Source: Phascolarctobacterium_A succinatutens_B
Lineage (GTDB): Bacteria; Bacillota; Negativicutes; Acidaminococcales; Acidaminococcaceae
DNA: 11,348 nucleotides
Direction: 5' to 3'
NCBI RefSeq assembly: GCF_958453765.1
Contig: NZ_CAUDZA010000040.1
Coordinates: 1-11,348, forward strand
The notes below the pieces were generated by a model. It had not been told where the DNA came from and searched no databases. It saw only the letters and a program-made list of their open reading frames with translations. Positions within the stretch are counted from its first letter, which is position 1. The number at the start of each line of letters is the position of its first letter. The position numbers and the translations under genes were made by a program. Shown here piece by piece: positions 4,471 through 11,348 of this stretch.

Positions 4471-7317
4471 TCATTTCAGCTTGCTGCCGTAGTGGTCACG
4501 ATTGTCGCCGCCGTATACGCGTACACGTTCAATCTTGCCTCTGTCGCCATCCGCACCGGAGATACGGGCAACATGGATGCGGCCCATTTCAGGTTCAAAT
4601 TCACGAACCAGCTTGTGATCCAGCTTCACGCCTTTTTCAAGCGCTCTGTACAGCATTGCTGCGAATTCGTAGCGGCTCATCATGCGGTTGCCGTTGAACA
4701 TGCCGTCAGGATAACCCTCAACGATGCCTGCTGCCGCCAGACGGCCGATGTATTCGTAAGCCCAGTGGTTTTCGGGAACATCCGGGAAGAGCTTCATTCT
4801 GTCCATCTCAATCGTGCCGCCCATGCCTGCGGTCAGCTGACCTACCAATGCGGTGAGGTTAGCTACATTCGCTCTCAGGTCCACGATTTCCTTAGCCATC
4901 GCTGTACGGGAATTGCTTACGCGTGCGGTACGGTCCAGGGAGAAGGAAATGCCTGCATTCACCATGTTCTCGCCGTTGCCGAAGGTTCCGCCTACGCTCA
5001 GCATAACCTTTTCATCCGGACGGTAGAATGCGCCTACCGCAGCAGCGTTTTTGCCCTTGTAGTTGCCGTAGCCTGCTGCAAAGGTCAGTTTGTCATCGGG
5101 ATCAAAATCCATCGGGTGCAGCGCTGCGAGAGCGGCAGCACCGGCACCAACCTTGTCAACGCGGCTGCCGAGATTGTCAACACGATAATCGAGTTCATTA
5201 AAATGTTCTCTGAATTCGGCATGGTCCCTATCATTTTGTTCCTTGCTTGCGATATCATCAATCGTCAGTCTGTTTACTTCTTCAGGATTATAGCGATCCT
5301 TTACTACTAATGTAGCAGTTCCGGCTTCCTTATCTCTTTCAATATCAGTCAGCCGTGCATCCTTCATCTGGCCTTCCAGAATAACGTCTCTGCCGTTGTG
5401 AACATTGAGAGTAATGCTGCCGTCTTCGCCAATGCTGCCGCCGTTAACGTATCTGTCCTGATCTTCAATGGTCTGAATCAGCTTGCCTTCATCAAATGCT
5501 ACGGTGTAGTTATGATTGCCGTCAGTATCCATTGCGTCGGTTACTCCGATATAACCTTTACCATCATCCGCTACGGTAGTAACGGTGTTGGTGTCGTTTT
5601 CTTTGATGGTGTTAATGAGCTTAGCTTCATCAAAGCCTACGGTGTATTTGTAGTTACCGTCTGCATCAACAGCTTCAGCAACATTTACATAACCATTGCC
5701 ATCATCCTGCGCGGTAGTAACGGTGTTAGTATCATACTGCTTAACAAAATCGCCCAGCTGTTCGCTATTAATGCCAAGCTCATATGCATGGTTGCCGTCT
5801 TCACCATTATCTTCAATCGTCAGGATATTGGTATTTACAGCAACGGTAGTAACGGTATTGGTATCCTGGGTGTTTTCCTGAATGAAGCCCTTCAAAGCAT
5901 CTTCATCAATACCGATTACATAATTCTTATCATCCAAACCGCTACCGCCTACGCTGTCATTTACAGTAATGATAGCATGACCGGATTCTGCAGTAGTAAT
6001 AGTATTGGTATCATTTTCCTGAATGGTTTGCATGAGCTTATCTTCGTTAATGCCTACGGTGTAATTATAATTACCGTTATCATCAACCATTTCGGTAACA
6101 TTTACATAACCGTTGCCGTCAGCCTGTGCAGTAGTAACGGTGTTAGTATCATATTGCTGTACAAAATCACCCAGCTGGTCGCCGTTAATATCAACCTTAT
6201 ACGCATGGTTGCCATCGATGCCTTCATCGGTGATTTTCAGCATATTTGTTTTTGCTTCTACGGTAGTAACAGTATCAGTCCCGGCAATGCCTTCCAACTG
6301 ATTAGTTACCCAGCTGCGGGATGCTACATCTTCTACAACCGCTTGAACGTTATTGCCTGCAGAATCATTAACCCTTACCGTCAGCTTGCCATATTCATCC
6401 AGGTTTCCTTCCATGCTGGTGTTAGTTGTGTTGGTATCCTGCGCTGCCGCTGCATCCTGAATAAATCCCCTCAAAGCATCCTCGTTGATGCCGATCCGGT
6501 GATGTTTGTTATTGGTTGTTGGATCATCAGCATAAGCATCGTCAACGGTAATGATCGCATGAACGGATTCTGCTGTGGTAACCGTATCAGTATCGCCAAT
6601 GCCATTCAGCTGATTGGTTACCCACTCCTGGGAAGCGATGCCGTTTACAGAGCTTGCAAAGGTTCCGCCGGCATTATCAGTAATCTTGGAAGTCAGCGTG
6701 CCGTCTGCAAAGGTCAATTTATTATCAACAACTTTGGTATCAGTATCAACAATACCAACTGCAACCTCTGTACCATTTTCGCGTACCAATGTATAGGTAT
6801 TAACTGTTGCGCCCTGCCCTGCAGTTGCCTTTACCTCTTTAATAACCTTATCCTTTAGGCCTGCCTGGTCTCCTTCACCATAGATAGTTTTTGCCATGGT
6901 GATATCATTTGTATAGAGAGATTTGATAATTCTGTCAAATTCGCCTACAGTAATTCTGCTCATAGACTCTTTGCACTTCATTTCGGAATTGTCGCCCGTA
7001 TGCACAGGATTATAGCTATTACTTGTCGGATCCCATACACGGGTATTGGTATGATAAATAAAGGGAGTGAACAATTCAATCTGCTCACCGGAGCCAATCT
7101 GTACCTGCGCATGTCCTAAATCCGTCCAAAAGTAACCCTTGTCATAATTATGAGAAGCATCATAAATTTGTCCTGCAGCGTCTTTGGAAACATCCTTGTC
7201 AACAGGGGATGGGGTAGGAGTGTCAGCCCACACGGTAGTATAACCCATCATGCCCATTGCCATGATTGTCGCCAACACACACTTTGCTAAAACAGTCTGT
7301 TTTCTAGTCTTTTTCAT
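4471..7317 (-). CDS. Trimeric autotransporter-like adhesin with YadA anchor and C-terminal SLH domain
   Basis: This 948-residue surface protein is probably a trimeric fibre for adhesion, aggregation or biofilm. A signal peptide (KKTRK basic start, hydrophobic 9-28) is likely cleaved after VWA at about residue 31. Residues 32-190 are unique and hold the only mature cysteine (C115). Residues 191-620 are nine repeats of 44-52 residues, most opening with DT[DN]T[VI]TT. A coiled-coil neck (about 695-724) leads to a YadA-type anchor (about 725-795, alternating strands in KLTFAAGYGNYKGKNAAAVG), expected to form a shared outer-membrane barrel. A second coiled coil (about 800-830) and one SLH domain (about 842-895, FPDVPENHWAYEYI) follow. 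YadA anchors normally end the protein, so the SLH domain should project into the periplasm and hold the cell wall, as SLH domains of Negativicutes OmpM porins do. The ATG at 7317 has AAAGGGGG seven bases upstream. It has its own promoter and terminator. Architecture is firm; trimerisation and function are inferred. Confidence 0.88.
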   Translation of the reverse strand: MKKTRKQTVLAKCVLATIMAMGMMGYTTVWADTPTPSPVDKDVSKDAAGQIYDASHNYDKGYFWTDLGHAQVQIGSGEQIELFTPFIYHTNTRVWDPTSNSYNPVHTGDNSEMKCKESMSRITVGEFDRIIKSLYTNDITMAKTIYGEGDQAGLKDKVIKEVKATAGQGATVNTYTLVRENGTEVAVGIVDTDTKVVDNKLTFADGTLTSKITDNAGGTFASSVNGIASQEWVTNQLNGIGDTDTVTTAESVHAIITVDDAYADDPTTNNKHHRIGINEDALRGFIQDAAAAQDTNTTNTSMEGNLDEYGKLTVRVNDSAGNNVQAVVEDVASRSWVTNQLEGIAGTDTVTTVEAKTNMLKITDEGIDGNHAYKVDINGDQLGDFVQQYDTNTVTTAQADGNGYVNVTEMVDDNGNYNYTVGINEDKLMQTIQENDTNTITTAESGHAIITVNDSVGGSGLDDKNYVIGIDEDALKGFIQENTQDTNTVTTVAVNTNILTIEDNGEDGNHAYELGINSEQLGDFVKQYDTNTVTTAQDDGNGYVNVAEAVDADGNYKYTVGFDEAKLINTIKENDTNTVTTVADDGKGYIGVTDAMDTDGNHNYTVAFDEGKLIQTIEDQDRYVNGGSIGEDGSITLNVHNGRDVILEGQMKDARLTDIERDKEAGTATLVVKDRYNPEEVNRLTIDDIASKEQNDRDHAEFREHFNELDYRVDNLGSRVDKVGAGAAALAALHPMDFDPDDKLTFAAGYGNYKGKNAAAVGAFYRPDEKVMLSVGGTFGNGENMVNAGISFSLDRTARVSNSRTAMAKEIVDLRANVANLTALVGQLTAGMGGTIEMDRMKLFPDVPENHWAYEYIGRLAAAGIVEGYPDGMFNGNRMMSRYEFAAMLYRALEKGVKLDHKLVREFEPEMGRIHVARISGADGDRGKIERVRVYGGDNRDHYGSKLK
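5458..6747 (-). repeat. Nine-unit coding repeat array in the adhesin stalk, with a duplicated B-C pair
   Basis: In protein residues, the units are E0 191-241, A 242-293, E 294-345, B 346-389, C 390-435, A' 436-484, B' 485-528, C' 529-574 and C'' 575-620. Most open with DT[DN]T[VI]TT. E0 and E share a WVTNQL motif (232-237 and 336-341). A and A' share HAIITV and EDAL-x-GFIQ. B and B' share DGNHAY and QLGDFV. The C units share GNGY or GKGY and a Y-x-V-x-[IF]-[ND]-E core. The B-C pair recurs exactly 139 codons (417 bases) downstream, and the DNA copies (6013-6282 and 5596-5865) are visibly similar, so the array grew by duplication of multi-unit blocks. Confidence 0.85.
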
Positions 7318-7457
7318 TTTCAGACCCCCTTTTCGTAATGCGCCCGGCCTGCGCCGGACTAATCCTCGTTATAAATTTTCAACATCCCTATATAACTCAG
7401 ACAAGGTGGTACTAAAATTCAAGGCCTTGTAAATTTAGTATTCCGCTTCCTTTACCT
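7318..7457 (-). other. Long 5' leader of the adhesin mRNA
   Basis: From the predicted start near 7457 to the ATG at 7317 is about 140 bases, much longer than the other leaders here. It contains a GC-rich hairpin, CCGGC (7344-7348) with GCCGG (7353-7357), 12 bases before the AAAGGGGG ribosome site (7325-7332). I recognise no riboswitch family. The leader could still carry post-transcriptional control. Confidence 0.4.
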
Positions 7458-7463
7458 ATTTTA

Positions 7464-7492
7464 ATTGTACTCCTTTATTCTCCTCTGGTCAA
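7464..7492 (-). promoter_or_regulatory. Sigma-70 type promoter of the adhesin gene
   Basis: On the minus strand, TTGACC (7487-7492) and TACAAT (7464-7469) are separated by exactly 17 bases. Both boxes are close to consensus. It is the best promoter candidate upstream of the adhesin. Confidence 0.65.
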
Positions 7493-7798
7493 ACTTCTGC
7501 ATTCTTAAAGAAGACATCAAAAACAAGATTCGCACGTTAAGAATAGTTAATTTGTAGCTTTTTAAATTAGTGAAAACATTATTATTTTTTCTTTAATATG
7601 CACTATATTTTAATAATAATTATGAAGAAAAATATGTGAAAGATTTTTGTCACAGCGGACATTTTTTTGACATACATGTGAACTCCGCCTGCTGCAAGGC
7701 AAAGCAGCCGCTAACTGTGTATATTATGAGTGGACAGCATAAAATTTGCCCAAAATGTCCATTTCAGGCAAACACCGGTAAAGCAAAGCGGCGCATGC
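7493..7798. other. Spacer without a convincing gene; dyad at 7635-7654
   Basis: I see no supported gene in these 306 bases. The part from about 7530 to 7640 is very AT-rich. An imperfect dyad, TGTGA (7635-7639) and TCACA (7650-7654) with 10 bases between, resembles a CRP/FNR-type half-site pair but is wider than the standard spacing. A 9-base inverted pair, GGACATTTT (7656-7664) and AAAATGTCC (7752-7760), lies across about 90 bases. Open frames that cross this region lack ribosome sites and run through the neighbouring terminator. Confidence 0.4.
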
Positions 7799-7839
7799 AA
7801 AAAAGGCCTGCCACCCTCACGGGCCGCAGGCCTTTTTTT
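7799..7839 (-). terminator. Rho-independent terminator of the ACT-DUF711-nth operon
   Basis: GGCCTGC (7805-7811) pairs with GCAGGCC (7826-7832). The stem continues as A6 on one side and T7 on the other, so both strands end in a T-run. It lies about 80 bases beyond the nth stop codon, the right place to end that minus-strand operon. No plus-strand gene is present that would need it. Confidence 0.85.
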
Positions 7840-7865
7840 CTTCGCTTTACACTTATAAATTACGC

Positions 7866-7898
7866 CGGCAATACTGCCGTAAGCAGCTTTAGGCTTAC
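7866..7898. repeat. Two small hairpins just after nth
   Basis: CGGCA (7866-7870) pairs with TGCCG (7875-7879). GTAAGC (7879-7884) pairs with GCTTAC (7893-7898). They share base 7879, so only one can be fully formed at a time. They lie between the nth stop and the terminator and may affect 3'-end stability. This is weak evidence. Confidence 0.3.
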
Positions 7899-7916
7899 GC
7901 ACAAGCAGCAACAGCC

Positions 7917-8552
7917 TTACTCAAAGTTTTTCTCTTTGAACGGGCATTCCTCCACAACCACGCAGCCACGGCACAGCGGCTTGCGTGCCTTGCAGATTTT
8001 GCGCCCGTGCCAGATAAACCAGTGATGCGCGTCACTCCACTTTTCACGCGGAATAATTTTTTCCAGCTCCTTTTCCGTAGCCAGCGGGTCCTTGCCCTTT
8101 GCCAATCCCAGACGGTGCGACACACGGAAAACATGTGTATCTACCGCCAGCGCCGGAATATTATAGATAATGCTGGCGATAACGTTCGCCGTTTTCTGCC
8201 CCACGCCCGGCAATTCCATCAGCGTTTTGATGTCATCCGGAATCACGCTGTTGAAGCGCTCCGTCAGCATATGGCACATTCCCAGCAGGTTTTTAGCCTT
8301 GGCATGGTACAGACCGCAGTCGCGGATTTCCGCTTCCATTTCCTCCTGCGTCAGAGCGCCCATTTTTTCCGGCGTATTCAGACGCGGAAACATACGCGCC
8401 GTAATCACATTTACGCGTTCATCCGTACATTGGGCCGAAAGGATTACCGCTACCAAAAGCTCAAACGGTGAGTTATAATTCAGCGCCGTCTTGCTGCCCT
8501 TATAGGTTTCCTCTAGCTTAGCCAGAATAGCTTCTCTTTGAGCCTTACGCAT
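7917..8552 (-). CDS. nth: Endonuclease III (DNA glycosylase/AP lyase)
   Basis: This 211-residue enzyme removes oxidised pyrimidines from DNA and cuts the resulting abasic site in base excision repair. The helix-hairpin-helix is LPGVGQKTANV (114-124) with catalytic lysine K120; the catalytic aspartate is D138 in AVDTHVFR. The [4Fe-4S] cluster is held by C187-x6-C194-x2-C197-x5-C203. Length and all these positions agree with Escherichia coli Nth as I know it, so the protein should be complete and active. Its ATG shares one base with the upstream stop (TGATG at 8550-8554), and AAGGAG lies 12 bases ahead, which points to translational coupling with the DUF711 gene. It is the last gene of its operon, ahead of the terminator at 7799-7839. 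A repair gene behind an ACT-DUF711 pair may be only genomic convenience. Confidence 0.97.
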   Translation of the reverse strand: MRKAQREAILAKLEETYKGSKTALNYNSPFELLVAVILSAQCTDERVNVITARMFPRLNTPEKMGALTQEEMEAEIRDCGLYHAKAKNLLGMCHMLTERFNSVIPDDIKTLMELPGVGQKTANVIASIIYNIPALAVDTHVFRVSHRLGLAKGKDPLATEKELEKIIPREKWSDAHHWFIWHGRKICKARKPLCRGCVVVEECPFKEKNFE

Positions 8553-9913
8553 CAGTTGGTCAGGCTCCTTACCGGTGCTGGAATACGTCCTCCGCGGTTA
8601 ATGAATTTTTCAGCGCTAAACTTCTTAACGCCCAGAACCGGCGCATAGCCCAGCAGGCCGCCGAATTCAACGCGGTCGCCTACGTCCTTGCCCGGAACAG
8701 GAATCAGACGTACTGCAGTAGTTTTATTGTTAATCATACCGATAGCAGCTTCATCGGCAATAATTGCGGAAATGGTTGCTGCCGTAGTATCGCCGGGAAT
8801 AGCAATCATATCAAGACCTACGGAGCATACGCAGGTCATAGCCTCCAGTTTTTCCAAAGACAGAGCGCCGCGTTCTACCGCAGCAATCATGCCTGCATCC
8901 TCACTTACGGGGATAAACGCACCACTCAGGCCACCAACATAGCTGGAAGCCATCAGGCCGCCCTTTTTAACTGCGTCGTTCAGCATAGCCAGGGTAGCGG
9001 TAGTGCCGGGGCCGCCGCAGCTTTCCAGACCGATTTCCTCCAGAATATGCGCAACACTGTCGCCGATTGCCGGAGTCGGAGCCAGAGACAAGTCGATAAT
9101 GCCGAACTGGGTATTCAGACGGCGTGCAGCCTCCTGTGCTACCAGCTGGCCGACGCGGGTAATCTTGAAGGCAGTCTTTTTAATCGTTTCGGCTACCATA
9201 CCGATATCGCCGTCACGCACCTGCTCCAGTGCGTATTTAACAACGCCCGGTCCGCTTACGCCAACGTTGATAACGCTTTCCGGTTCAGTTACGCCGTGGA
9301 AAGCACCTGCCATGAACGGGTTATCAGGCACAGCATTGCAGAATACAACCAGCTTAGCGCAGCCGATTGCATCGCGGTCAGCAGTACGCTCGGCAGCAGC
9401 CTTCACAACCTCGCCCATTTGTTTTACAGCATCCATATTGATACCGCATTTGGTAGAGCCAATGCTTACGGAAGAGCAAACAATGTCGGTAACTGCCAAT
9501 GCTTCCGGAATGGAAGCAATCAGATTGCGGTCGCCCTTGGTATAGCCCTTGTCAACGAGGGCGGAAAAGCCGCCGATGAAGTTAACCCCAACCTGCTTGC
9601 CTGCGTTATCCAAAGCCTGTGCCAGCGATACATAATCGTTGCTGTCGCAGCTTTCGCCCACCATGGAAATCGGCGTTACGGAAATACGCTTGTTGATGAT
9701 GGGCACCCCCAGCTCAACCTCGATATCCTCACCGGTTTTTACCAGATGCTCTGCCTTACGGCAAATCTTATCATAAATCTTCTGCGCTGTTACCTTGATA
9801 TCCGGATGACCGCAATCACGCAGGCTGATGCCCATGGTGATAGTACGCACATCCAGCTTGTTTTGGGTAATCATGCGCGTAGTTTCTAAAATATCGTCAG
9901 TATTGAATAACAT
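8552..9913 (-). CDS. UPF0210 / DUF711 (PFL family) protein
   Basis: This 453-residue protein is cytosolic, with no signal peptide or membrane helix. I recognise it as UPF0210 (DUF711), an uncharacterised family often labelled PFL-like because of fold similarity to pyruvate formate-lyase; no enzyme activity is established to my knowledge. Family-like segments include the N-terminal TITMGISLRDC (25-35), a VNFIGGFSALVDKGYT stretch, a glycine-rich CGGPGTTATLA and the C-terminal GGRIPAPVRSLTN. Length is normal for the family, so it looks complete. The start at 9913 has AGGAGG five bases ahead, and that site overlaps the ACT gene's stop codon; the gap between the two genes is 9 bases. Its own stop shares one base with nth. 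A small ACT protein directly upstream of DUF711 is a recurrent pair (for example in streptococci), so the ACT protein may sense an amino acid for it. That partnership is inference. Confidence 0.9.
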   Translation of the reverse strand: MLFNTDDILETTRMITQNKLDVRTITMGISLRDCGHPDIKVTAQKIYDKICRKAEHLVKTGEDIEVELGVPIINKRISVTPISMVGESCDSNDYVSLAQALDNAGKQVGVNFIGGFSALVDKGYTKGDRNLIASIPEALAVTDIVCSSVSIGSTKCGINMDAVKQMGEVVKAAAERTADRDAIGCAKLVVFCNAVPDNPFMAGAFHGVTEPESVINVGVSGPGVVKYALEQVRDGDIGMVAETIKKTAFKITRVGQLVAQEAARRLNTQFGIIDLSLAPTPAIGDSVAHILEEIGLESCGGPGTTATLAMLNDAVKKGGLMASSYVGGLSGAFIPVSEDAGMIAAVERGALSLEKLEAMTCVCSVGLDMIAIPGDTTAATISAIIADEAAIGMINNKTTAVRLIPVPGKDVGDRVEFGGLLGYAPVLGVKKFSAEKFINRGGRIPAPVRSLTN

Positions 9914-9922
9914 GACAGCCTC

Positions 9923-10192
9923 CTATATACGATGCATTGCGCTGAAAATTTCTTCGCTCTGCAGACGGATTTCTACGCCGATTTCTACACCCAGCGCAGC
10001 CATTTTGTCGCGTGCTTCGGCAATAGGCACGTTAGCCTCTGCCATATCAGCAATCAGCACCATATTGAAAAAGCCCTGCATAATGTTTTGGTTGATATTG
10101 ATGATGTTAATATTCATTTCTGCTAAAGCATTGCTCACCTTAGCGGTAATACCTACCTTATCCTTGCCTACGATAGTTAAAACAACTCGCAT
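9923..10192 (-). CDS. ACT domain protein, UPF0237 family
   Basis: This 89-residue protein is a single ACT domain. MRVVLTIVGKDKVGITAKVS carries the usual first strand, the D-x-VGI turn and the first helix; the NINIININQNIMQGFF segment forms the next strand. ACT domains usually bind amino acids and act as regulatory dimers. GcvR-like and UPF0237 proteins are stand-alone versions. The ATG at 10192 is chosen because GAAGGAGG lies eight bases ahead. An in-frame TTG at 10210 would sit on the ribosome site itself, and 89 residues is the common family length. It is first in an operon with the DUF711 and nth genes. Its promoter probably overlaps the previous gene's terminator. The ligand is unknown. 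Confidence 0.92.
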   Translation of the reverse strand: MRVVLTIVGKDKVGITAKVSNALAEMNINIININQNIMQGFFNMVLIADMAEANVPIAEARDKMAALGVEIGVEIRLQSEEIFSAMHRI

Positions 10193-10208
10193 ATCTGCGT
10201 CCTCCTTC

Positions 10209-10243
10209 AAAATAAATTAAGAGCAGCACTCATAGTACTGCTC
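10209..10243 (-). terminator. Rho-independent terminator after the sensor kinase
   Basis: Read on the minus strand, GAGCAG (10238-10243) and CTGCTC (10221-10226) plus ACT/AGT form a 10-pair stem with one G-U pair and a three-base loop (10231-10233). TTAATTTATTTT follows (10209-10220). It lies about 50 bases past the kinase stop. Only the minus strand has a good T-run. Confidence 0.7.
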
Positions 10244-10245
10244 CT

Positions 10246-10254
10246 ATTGTATCA
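10246..10254 (-). promoter_or_regulatory. Extended -10 promoter for the ACT-DUF711-nth operon
   Basis: The minus strand reads TGATACAAT, an extended -10 element (TGn followed by TACAAT). No good -35 box is visible. The predicted start near 10239 lies inside the first arm of the terminator at 10221-10243, so transcripts starting here should not form the full hairpin. A leader of about 47 bases leads to the ACT start. Confidence 0.5.
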
Positions 10255-10293
10255 CATCTTGGGCGCTCTGTGTTGTATACATAAAGAAGGCGC

Positions 10294-11348
10294 TTATTTT
10301 TCCGCCTCATACTTCGGCTTGGGGAACTTCATGATGAACTCCGTCCCCTGCCCCACAGTGCTCACCACGCGTATGCTGCCGCCATGGAAGCCTACGCCGT
10401 GCTTGACGATGGAAAGGCCTAAGCCTGTACCCTCAATCGCCTTATGACGGCTGCGGTCGACACGGTAAAAGCGTTCGAAAATATGCGGCAGCTCGCTGCC
10501 GGGAATGCCCATACCGGTATCGGCAACGCTCACCGTATACTTATTTTCTCCTTCGCTCAGGCGCAGCGTAACCTCACCGCCGGGATGATTATACTTCAAA
10601 CCGTTATCCAACAGGTTAAAGAAAATTTCCTCCATCAGCGAAGAAATTCCCAGCAGCTTGCTGTCGCCGCCGGTGCTGTCAACAAGCTGCAGGCTGACCT
10701 GCAATCTGCCTGCCTTGTCCTTCAGGCGTGCCAGCGCACTCTGCGCCACATCCTGCAGCGTAAATTCCTCCATCATATCATGCGTCAGCTCATCAAGCTT
10801 CGACAGCTGCATGATGTCATCAATCAGACGCAGCAGATTGTGCGCCTCATCGTTGATTTTCTGCAGAAAGCGCTTGGTATCCTCCGGCTTCACCAGGCCG
10901 CTGAGCATAATTTCCGAATAGCCCAGCACCGACTGCAGCGGTGTCTTCAACTCATGCGAAACGTTAGCCGAAAACTCACGGCGGATTTTCTCCGAAGCAG
11001 TACGCGCTGTTACATCCATAATCAGCAGCACAAAACCCTTATCGGTAATTCTGCTGCCGTTGAGCTGATAATAGCTGCTGCCGCGGTTGATTACCAAACG
11101 CCCCTTGCCATCCTGCTCAATTTTTGCCAAAAGCTGACGGATTTCTTCGCTGTCATCAAGCATAAAAAAGCTCGTTCCCAAAAGCTCCTGCTTTTCCTTG
11201 CCAAAGAATTTTACGGCACTCTTATTAATCGATTCGATTTCCCATATCGGATTGAGGAACAGCAGGCCTTCATCCATATTATTGGTTACGGCCTTCAGCT
11301 CCTGCTTTTTATTTTTGTAGCGACGCATTTCCTTCTGCAGCTTTTCCT
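10294..11348 (-). CDS. PAS-containing sensor histidine kinase, C-terminal part
   Basis: This 5'-truncated gene runs off the right edge. The reading frame stays open through 11348 (EKLQKE before the ATG at 11328), so that ATG is internal rather than the start. Counting from it, residues 1-16 look like the end of a coiled-coil linker, and about 17-110 form a PAS domain (NNMDEGLLFLN). The HisKA domain carries SHELKTP with phospho-accepting H125. The ATPase domain shows the N-box NLLDNGLKYN (238-247), G1 DTGMGIP (270-276), F-box IFERFYRVD (283-291) and G2 GTGLGLSIVKH (300-310). This layout is typical of PhoR/WalK-type kinases, which have membrane and HAMP segments at the missing N-terminus and phosphorylate an OmpR-family regulator. 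Both would lie beyond the edge. The usual KHIV-x2-HGG after the G2 box reads KHGVGFHGG here, a mild variant. The stimulus cannot be told; phosphate or envelope stress are guesses. Confidence 0.93.
   Translation of the reverse strand, partial: EKLQKEMRRYKNKKQELKAVTNNMDEGLLFLNPIWEIESINKSAVKFFGKEKQELLGTSFFMLDDSEEIRQLLAKIEQDGKGRLVINRGSSYYQLNGSRITDKGFVLLIMDVTARTASEKIRREFSANVSHELKTPLQSVLGYSEIMLSGLVKPEDTKRFLQKINDEAHNLLRLIDDIMQLSKLDELTHDMMEEFTLQDVAQSALARLKDKAGRLQVSLQLVDSTGGDSKLLGISSLMEEIFFNLLDNGLKYNHPGGEVTLRLSEGENKYTVSVADTGMGIPGSELPHIFERFYRVDRSRHKAIEGTGLGLSIVKHGVGFHGGSIRVVSTVGQGTEFIMKFPKPKYEAEK

Noticed and set aside
5458..6747. Regularly spaced repeats that might suggest a CRISPR array or a satellite.
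   Set aside because: The repeats are degenerate, in frame throughout, 132-156 bases long and encode protein units; there are no short identical repeats with unique spacers and no cas genes.
5398..6858. A 486-codon plus-strand frame opposite the adhesin repeats, repetitive itself.
   Set aside because: It mirrors the DTNTVTT-type repeats on the real strand. The minus strand has the signal peptide, anchor and SLH domains as well as a promoter and ribosome site.
7636..7839. A possible small RNA on the plus strand ending at the 7799-7839 terminator.
   Set aside because: A TTGACA at 7667-7672 has no -10 box at the right distance, and the TATATT at 7720-7725 has no -35 box. The terminator is explained by the nth operon.
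7711..7911. A 66-codon minus-strand frame after nth.
   Set aside because: It runs through the strong terminator at 7799-7839 and has no recognisable homology or ribosome site.

Overview
The window looks like a chromosomal segment from a diderm Firmicute, most likely class Negativicutes; I cannot name a genus. The main clue is the large surface protein at 4471-7317 (minus strand). It combines a YadA-type outer-membrane anchor with an S-layer-homology (SLH) domain, a pairing that fits Gram-positive relatives that have an outer membrane. The [FeFe] hydrogenase operon adds an anaerobic, fermentative lifestyle. Spacers are AT-rich, coding regions have moderate GC, and Shine-Dalgarno sites are strong.

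Layout. Positions 1-164 (minus) hold the first 54 codons of a sodium:solute symporter. A divergent spacer follows, with a good promoter at 373-401. It drives a two-gene plus-strand operon: a flavoprotein at 450-2300 that fuses a NuoF-type iron-sulfur tail to a GltD-like NAD(P)H module, and an [FeFe] hydrogenase catalytic subunit at 2294-4018 that overlaps it by 7 bases. A small tyrosine- and aspartate-rich protein of unknown function (4122-4337) comes next, before a strong two-way terminator (4362-4414). The 948-residue adhesin lies convergent to it, with its own promoter at 7464-7492. A largely non-coding stretch (7318-7916) ends in the terminator of the next minus-strand operon. That operon reads ACT-domain protein (9923-10192), UPF0210/DUF711 protein (8552-9913), then endonuclease III (7917-8552), all tightly packed. 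The right edge carries the C-terminal part of a PAS-containing sensor histidine kinase (10294-11348), whose terminator overlaps the next operon's promoter.

How the genes work together. The flavoprotein and hydrogenase probably form one cytosolic complex passing electrons between NAD(P)H and H2. It resembles the glutamate-synthase-linked group A2 hydrogenases and lacks the FMN module of the bifurcating HydABC type. The adhesin is probably a trimeric surface fibre that crosses the outer membrane and is tethered to the periplasmic cell wall by its SLH tail. The ACT, DUF711 and Nth genes look translationally coupled, although their shared role is unknown.

I found no CRISPR array, transposon, phage gene, tRNA or rRNA, and no clear defence system. 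The least ordinary items are the hydrogenase partner's domain architecture, the adhesin's anchor-plus-SLH layout with nested repeats, the small orphan gene behind the hydrogenase, and the overlapping terminator and promoter near 10240.
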